From Clostridia bacterium (GTDB lineage Bacteria > Bacillota > Clostridia > Christensenellales > SZUA-584), in assembly GCA_018648645.1 (NCBI GenBank), contig JABGQS010000020.1, forward strand, positions 1 to 46,819: a DNA stretch of 46,819 bases, in the 5' to 3' direction. The stretch's first letter is position 1. The number at the start of each line of letters is the position of its first letter. A model generated the notes under the pieces. The model did not search any database and was not told the origin of the DNA. It saw only the letters and a list, made by a program, of their open reading frames with translations. This document shows, piece by piece, positions 42,097-46,819 of the stretch. The position numbers and the translations under genes are program-made.

Positions 42097-44853
42097 ATGT
42101 TAAAAAAATGGATTACAAAGGGTTTTGATGATTTTTCGGCAGGAAAATTTGGGAACGGCGGGCAAAATATTTATGTTTCAAAACGAGGCGTGTTGCAGCG
42201 GGTATACCACTATGATGTAAATAAAGATGGTTATTTTGATCTACTGTTTTCAAACGGTCAGGATATGGAGGAGCGAGTACCAGCCTTTTTATACCAAAAA
42301 GAAAAATCAGGGTATGTTCGAAAAGAACTGCCGACTCATGGTGCATATTCGGCTACTGTGGCAGATCTTAGCGGCGAAGGGCATCTTGATCTCATTATTG
42401 CAAATCAAAATGACGGAGCAACATCAAATGTGTGTGCGCAGATTTATCCCGGAAACCCAGAGGGTATTAGTGGAAATTATCTTTTTGAACTTCCGGTCCC
42501 CGATGCAAGAGCGGTTGCGGCGGGTGATTTTAATGGAGATGGAAAGCAAGAGCTGGTTTTTTATTCGGACGGAAAACTTCAGCTGTTTTACCAAAATGAA
42601 AACGGATTTGCGCCTAGGTTTTCTCAAACAATTCCAATTGACGATATTGTTGCCGTGCATGCAGCGGATATAGATAAAGATGGATTTTGTGATTTGTTCG
42701 TAAGGATTGGTGGCGGCAGTCCTCGTGTGTTTTGGGGGTCGCCGGACGGTCTTGATCCAAACCGCAGCTCAACAGTCGGCTCAAATGAGCCTTTCTCCCA
42801 CGATACTATGGGCACTACACTCGGAAGGCCTTCTTATTATTGGGGATGGACTCCAAAGGTTATTGATATAGGAGATGAGCGGTTGTTGTTTCGTGTCGAA
42901 GAGAGCACAGCGGTCTTTTATCGTAATATAAACCGAGAATTTTCACCGGCATTTTGTTTGGATTGTCAAGGTATAGTCTCTGTTGCTTGTGTAGATGTTG
43001 ATCATGATGGATGGCCGGATATTGTTGCTGTCGTCTGCACAGATATCAGCAAGGAAGAGAACTCTATTATCTTTTGGGGTTCAAAAGACGGGTATTCTTT
43101 AAAAAACACTACGGAGCTTAAAACGCAAAGCGCCCGCGATGCAGCTGTATTTGAGGATGAGGACACTTGTATAGCCATATGCCAAGGCAAGACAGATACG
43201 CTGCTGTCTACGCATTCTCTCGTATACAGACTAGATGGTCGTATGATATTAGATTGTACCTCGCTTGAAACGCACGACGCTACCCGCGTGTTTGTTGCGG
43301 GCAGCAGCACTAAACCTCAGCTTATTTTTGTTAATCATGAAGGAGGCCGTACGTGTGCCGATATAAACGCTTATTTGTATTATGGCGGCCCTGACGGGTA
43401 TAACCCGGATCGAAAAGCAGAATTGCCTGCTATGTCGGCTACCGATTGCAATTGCTGCGACTTTAATGATGACGGCTGGGCGGATATTCTGCTTTGTAAC
43501 AGCTCTGATGCCGCTTATCATTTGGATCCGGGGAGTTTTATATATTATGGAAGTCCATCGGGTTTTAAAACAGATAATAAATGCGTTTTACCTACTATAC
43601 GGTGCGTTGGGGCTGCGGTAGGAGATTTTCGTCATAGTGGTTATTTAGATATTGTTATGGCAGGCAGTTATAATGCAGAATTGCTTCTTTTTCACGGTAC
43701 ACATGATGGATTCGATATATCGAATCCGGAGCGCATTTTACTGGATCCGGATTGCGCTGATTATACACCATACAAAGTTAAAACTGCCGATGGCTGGCGA
43801 GAATTTGACAACGATGCAAGGGCGAAAAAATATCGGGAGCCAAGGTATCTGTATACAGCGGATTTTAATAACGATGGCTGGCTTGACATTTTTGTGTCGG
43901 AGATACTTGGGGATTATTCATACATTCTTTGGGGAGGCCCAGAAGGATTCTCTTTGGATAATTCGCAAAGGGTAATGACAGAAAATGCAGTCTGTGCAAA
44001 CGCTGCAGATTTTACCGGTAATGGCTGGCTTGATTTGGTAGTAGGCAGTTTTTATAGCTCTGTGCCGGATAGCGAAGCAAAATTGCATTATGATTCGTAT
44101 GTAACTGTTTACTATGGCGGACCAAACGGATATTCAGAATACAGGAAAACACAACTTCCGGCAAATGCGGCGACATCAATTGCTGTAGCTGATTTTAATA
44201 ACGATGGATTTTTAGATATTTTCGTTACGTCATACCATAACGGTCGATCCCGAGACACGGATGCGTTTTTCTATTGGGGAGATGCGCAGGGAGCATTTGA
44301 TCCGACACGAAGGTCACGCTTGTTTAATCATTCCGGAAGCGGTTGTGTTGCTGCTGATTTTGATGAAAATGGATATATCGATCTTGCCGTTGCAAGCCAT
44401 AAGGCATACGGTAACCATAAGTGTGATTCTTTTGTATTTCGAAACGGACCGGACGGGTTTTTGAAGGACGGCACACTTAGGTTACCTACAGAGGGTCCGC
44501 ATGGTATGATGCCGGTAGATCCCGGAAACATATTAGATCGAACAAATGAAGAGTATTATATTTCTGCTATTCACTCTTTTGATGAGGTTGTTAGTTTGAA
44601 AAGTTTGTCATTCAAAGCGCAATTGCCGCCTAAAACGTGGGTGAAATTATGGATACGTGCCGGCAATACGAAACAAGAACTGCTCGGAAAACCATTTACG
44701 GGGTCTACCGACGAATACTCGTGGTATACAAACGGCGATAATATTGTTTGTTCGACGTGTAAATACTCTCAGTTTAAACTAAGTTTAGGCTCAGTAAACG
44801 GAGCTGCGTCACCACGTCTTTCTGAAGTGATATTAGATTATGAATCAGCTTAA
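42097..44853 (+). CDS. Large FG-GAP/VCBS-repeat beta-propeller protein, leaderless (copy 2)
   Basis: The 918-residue paralog of the protein at 38204 begins almost identically (KGFDDFSAGKFGNGGQNIYV against KGFDAFIKGTFGNSGDNLFV). It carries about eleven Ca-binding repeats, including YDVNKDGYFDL, GDFNGDGKQEL, VDVDHDGWPDI, ADFNNDGWLDI and ADFDENGYIDL, interspersed with WGSPDG and YYGGPDG blades. The C-terminal beta domain contains TWVKLWIRAGNTKQ and ends SPRLSEVILDYESA. No signal peptide or membrane span is seen. The ATG has TTGGAG upstream and its own promoter. It is oriented away from the AraC gene. Its partner or ligand is unknown; a polysaccharide-related role is inferred from the neighbours. 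Confidence 0.8.
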   Translation: MLKKWITKGFDDFSAGKFGNGGQNIYVSKRGVLQRVYHYDVNKDGYFDLLFSNGQDMEERVPAFLYQKEKSGYVRKELPTHGAYSATVADLSGEGHLDLIIANQNDGATSNVCAQIYPGNPEGISGNYLFELPVPDARAVAAGDFNGDGKQELVFYSDGKLQLFYQNENGFAPRFSQTIPIDDIVAVHAADIDKDGFCDLFVRIGGGSPRVFWGSPDGLDPNRSSTVGSNEPFSHDTMGTTLGRPSYYWGWTPKVIDIGDERLLFRVEESTAVFYRNINREFSPAFCLDCQGIVSVACVDVDHDGWPDIVAVVCTDISKEENSIIFWGSKDGYSLKNTTELKTQSARDAAVFEDEDTCIAICQGKTDTLLSTHSLVYRLDGRMILDCTSLETHDATRVFVAGSSTKPQLIFVNHEGGRTCADINAYLYYGGPDGYNPDRKAELPAMSATDCNCCDFNDDGWADILLCNSSDAAYHLDPGSFIYYGSPSGFKTDNKCVLPTIRCVGAAVGDFRHSGYLDIVMAGSYNAELLLFHGTHDGFDISNPERILLDPDCADYTPYKVKTADGWREFDNDARAKKYREPRYLYTADFNNDGWLDIFVSEILGDYSYILWGGPEGFSLDNSQRVMTENAVCANAADFTGNGWLDLVVGSFYSSVPDSEAKLHYDSYVTVYYGGPNGYSEYRKTQLPANAATSIAVADFNNDGFLDIFVTSYHNGRSRDTDAFFYWGDAQGAFDPTRRSRLFNHSGSGCVAADFDENGYIDLAVASHKAYGNHKCDSFVFRNGPDGFLKDGTLRLPTEGPHGMMPVDPGNILDRTNEEYYISAIHSFDEVVSLKSLSFKAQLPPKTWVKLWIRAGNTKQELLGKPFTGSTDEYSWYTNGDNIVCSTCKYSQFKLSLGSVNGAASPRLSEVILDYESA

Positions 44854-44940
44854 TATGCGCAATACTGCCGACACAAGAAATGTGGGCTCTGGTGTAAATA
44901 ATATTCGAAGACACAGCTCATCCGAGACCAAGCTCAATAT

Positions 44941-45081
44941 TTATGCCACATCTGCCATTAAGTCGCTTATTAACTGTACTTCAGAAAGAACATCTCGAAT
45001 CTCTTCGACTTGCTCTTTGTGTATCATATGCATGATCTCTATTCCATTCAATGTGCTCTTTGCCGATCCATAACTTTTAAA
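44941..45081 (-). pseudogene. IS6-family transposase, C-terminal remnant
   Basis: On the minus strand the frame reads FKSYGSAKSTLNGIEIMHMI, then HKEQVEEIRDV up to a stop at 44941. This matches the last part of IS6/IS240-type DDE transposases (FKS-x-SA-x-TL-GIE-x-M-MI-K-Q). A stop codon at 45082-45084 cuts off everything before. The catalytic part is gone. It is the main recognisable content of 44854-45248; the remainder shows no gene. Confidence 0.65.
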
Positions 45082-45248
45082 CTAAACATCTGTCTTGTCT
45101 TCTTCTTTATTAATCGGTGATCTTATTCTACATTACTATTCAAATATTCTAATTTCCAATGACTAGGCCCTACTGACCTTGCCCCATCAAAGCTATGATA
45201 TTGAAAGTGATTTTTTGCAACATTTATATTCTTTTTAGTGGCTTAATA

Positions 45249-45286
45249 TGAACCCCACTCTCCTAAAACATGAATAGAAAAACCAC
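45249..45286 (+). repeat. Degenerate second copy of an IS3-type left end
   Basis: TGAACCCCACTC...AAAAACCAC resembles the left end of the intact element beginning at 45300 (TGAACCGAACCCC...AAAAACCAC). It may be a relic of an earlier related insertion next to the present one. Confidence 0.4.
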
Positions 45287-45358
45287 AACCCCCATACAAT
45301 GAACCGAACCCCATCGATAGGACACTGAAAAACCACATTCATGTAGAATCTCGTTGAA

Positions 45359-46135
45359 TTACTGCGCCATGCACCTTTTCTCGTATGGAGTCATGCTTGT
45401 CTTCAGTTTTAACCTTCTATAATTATAGAAGGTTACATATTTGTTCACTATTTCCTCTGCTTCATCGAAGTTCCTTAGACTTGTCCTGTAAAGACATTCT
45501 GTCTTTAATATCCCAAAGAAATTCTCCATCACCGCATTATCATATGGATTCCCGGCTCTTGACATCGACGGTAAAAAGGAATGTTCCTCGCTTAGAGCTT
45601 TGTATGCATGAGATGTGTATTGTGTCCCCTGGTCGCTATGGAGTATCAATCCATTGGCGAACTTTTCATTTTTGCATGCTCTACCAATCGTATCAGTTAC
45701 AAGAGATGCTGTCTGATCTCTTGCTATACTATAATCTACAATGTAATTGTCATATAGGTCCATTACAGCTGCCATATATACAAACCCCCGGCCTGTTGGT
45801 ATATATGTAATATCTGTTACCCATTTCTTATTCGGCTCCGATGCATCAAACTTGCGATTTAATATGTTGGGATATTTATGACTTGGCTTTCCATATCTGA
45901 AATTAGGTTGGCTCCTTCTAATAACCGCCTGCAATTTGTATTTTCTCGCTACCCGAATTATTGCTTTATGATTGACATTCTGCCCTTTTTCTCTCATAAT
46001 CCACATCTTAACCCTCCTGTACCCGTATGTTTGCCCTGTTTCCTCTTGACATTGCTTAATCCACCCTGCTAATTTTTCATCTTTATCTTTTCTCTTAAGC
46101 CATACATAGTAGCCGCTTCTGGACACCTCAAACAT
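45359..46135 (-). CDS. IS3-family transposase OrfB (integrase core)
   Basis: The 258 residues from the first ATG contain the HTH_21-like TGQTYGYRRVKMWI and the rve catalytic core. Its DDE residues are Asp in WVTDITYI, Asp in LHSDQGTQYTS and Glu in NAVMENFFGILKTE, followed by YNYRRLKLKTSMTPYE. The frame is open further upstream into OrfA in the -1 phase, so the active protein is probably an OrfAB fusion made by frameshifting. All catalytic residues are present. Confidence 0.92.
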   Translation of the reverse strand: MFEVSRSGYYVWLKRKDKDEKLAGWIKQCQEETGQTYGYRRVKMWIMREKGQNVNHKAIIRVARKYKLQAVIRRSQPNFRYGKPSHKYPNILNRKFDASEPNKKWVTDITYIPTGRGFVYMAAVMDLYDNYIVDYSIARDQTASLVTDTIGRACKNEKFANGLILHSDQGTQYTSHAYKALSEEHSFLPSMSRAGNPYDNAVMENFFGILKTECLYRTSLRNFDEAEEIVNKYVTFYNYRRLKLKTSMTPYEKRCMAQ

Positions 46136-46194
46136 TTTACATAATATACTGATCGGATATTCTTTTGAGTAGCGCTGGACTATCTGATATTGTT

Positions 46195-46512
46195 TTATCG
46201 CCCCCTTCCTATTTCTTTCACAAAATTTCTTAATAACTCAACTTGTAATTCTAGCATTCTGATTTTCTCTTCCTTTTGCTTGCCCGATAATTCTAATCCT
46301 ACGCGCCTCTTTCGAGCGGAGGTGACATTAGGAGCTTGCTCCATTTGTAACAGTCTTCTTTTATATCGCCTGCAAAGCTCCCTGCTTTGGTCGCTTGACT
46401 TAAGCCCGAATATTTCTGCAATTTCTCTATGGGACTTTCCTTCCTCTCTCAGGTTCAGTACACTCTCGATAATCTGTGCGCCATAATGCCGCATCCCTTT
46501 TACTCCGCTCAA
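46195..46512 (-). CDS. IS3-family transposase OrfA (helix-turn-helix)
   Basis: The 105-residue DNA-binding protein has a helix-turn-helix in SHREIAEIFGLKSSDQSREL. A leucine-zipper-like coiled coil follows near the end (KEEKIRMLELQVELLRNFV). The start is a TTG at 46512 with AAGGAGG 9 bases upstream, which decides against the longer frame to 46590. Near its 3' end the minus strand reads A-AAT-TTT (46222-46228), a canonical slippery heptamer that would shift ribosomes by -1 into OrfB. Confidence 0.85.
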   Translation of the reverse strand: MSGVKGMRHYGAQIIESVLNLREEGKSHREIAEIFGLKSSDQSRELCRRYKRRLLQMEQAPNVTSARKRRVGLELSGKQKEEKIRMLELQVELLRNFVKEIGRGR

Positions 46513-46589
46513 TAAAAAACACCTCCTTGTAATCATTCTACAATAGAAGGTGGTTTTTATGCACTGTCCGTAATTCGGGGTGCAGTTCA

Positions 46590-46754
46590 ATCACTTCTAA
46601 CAAAGGTTTTGATGGTTGGGCTGATCTTCTTGGTGATACAGTATTAGCTACTGCACTTCTTGATAGATTAACTCACAGATGCCAAGTAATCACATTCACT
46701 GGTGATAGTTATCGTCTTGCGCATCATAGTGATATTTTCTCTACTAATATCTGA
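46590..46754 (+). pseudogene. IS21-family IstB, C-terminal remnant
   Basis: The 54 codons read ITSNKGFDGWADLLGDTVLA, then TALLDRLTHRCQVITFTGDS and YRLAHHSD, ending at TGA 46752-46754. This is the final part of the IstB helper ATPase, after Walker B (sensor I ITSN and the R-rich tail). The ATPase core is missing. The frame begins exactly at the right end of the IS3 element. Confidence 0.85.
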
Positions 46755-46819
46755 TTTTATACACAATTACTAGGGAATCTTATTTGCCATAGACTAGGGA
46801 ATTTTACTTGACAGTTACA
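46743..46819 (+). repeat. 77-base terminal direct repeat of the window (IS21 right end)
   Basis: It is identical to 1-77. It holds the last three codons of istB and the IS21 terminal repeats. Confidence 0.9.

Larger units (their letters stand above)
45300..46589 (-). mobile_element. IS3-family insertion sequence, 1290 bp, intact-looking
   Basis: Terminal inverted repeats are TGAACCGAACCCC at the left and TGAACTGCACCCC at the right (reverse complement of 46577-46589), 11 of 13 matching. Longer imperfect matching continues to AAAAACCAC. It encodes OrfA and OrfB in overlapping phases, as in the IS150 group. The 3-base flanks (CAA left, ATC right) differ, so no target duplication is visible. The right flank is an IS21 istB tail whose other half is absent on the left, showing a later deletion or recombination. 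Confidence 0.85.

Noticed and set aside
44840-45073. 77-codon plus-strand frame after FG-GAP gene 2
   Set aside because: It is the antisense of the IS6 transposase remnant, which explains the coding-like pattern.
1-46819. CRISPR array or phage module
   Set aside because: No regularly spaced short repeats and no capsid, terminase or integrase genes are seen.

Overview
The window looks like a chromosomal segment of a low-to-mid GC Bacillota, most likely an uncultured clostridial lineage. The grounds are AGGAGG-type ribosome binding sites, cdaA-cdaR, a PrsA-like foldase lipoprotein, many lipobox proteins and Oligopeptide-type ABC genes. It carries single-copy housekeeping genes (pfkA, glmU, pth, mfd, a tRNA-Ser), so it is not a typical plasmid. 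The first and last 77 bases are identical. They are the end of an IS21-type insertion sequence and are probably an assembly junction.

Layout. 1-546: an IS21 end cutting off a SIR2-domain gene. 751-6232 (minus): a CysM-like cysteine synthase, a P-loop ATPase, an FAD oxidoreductase and the c-di-AMP pair cdaR/cdaA. 6440-7974 (plus): a NagB-like protein that has lost catalytic residues, and a small methyltransferase. 8108-16565 (minus): five tandem paralogous lipoproteins built from repeated beta-rich units, with a small FMN-barrel protein (15268-15693) between the fourth and fifth. 16743-18500: a PIG-L deacetylase-like gene and a uracil-DNA glycosylase on opposite strands. 18501-19215: a gene-poor stretch with two strong terminators and a long leader. 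19216-20906: a lipoprotein and membrane protein pair. 21099-29631 (plus): pfkA, glmU, a HAD phosphatase, pth, mfd, a foldase lipoprotein and tRNA-Ser(CGA), tightly packed.

29677-36644 is an accessory block bounded by two direct copies of a ~126-bp sequence. The right copy runs into a tRNA- or tmRNA-like 3' end, as in a genomic island. Its four-gene minus-strand operon encodes two Opp/Dpp-type ATPases and two permeases. Each permease is fused to an M28-peptidase-like domain, one at the N-terminus and one at the C-terminus. Both domains have lost the zinc ligands, and no separate substrate-binding protein is encoded. This is the best candidate in the window for an undescribed system.

36728-44853 is a second accessory cluster: an AraC-type regulator between two divergent, very large FG-GAP/VCBS-repeat proteins without signal peptides, with a sialidase-fold (Asp-box) protein downstream of one. 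44854-46819 is an insertion-sequence graveyard: an IS6-type transposase remnant, an intact-looking 1290-bp IS3-family element, and the tail of an IS21 istB gene.
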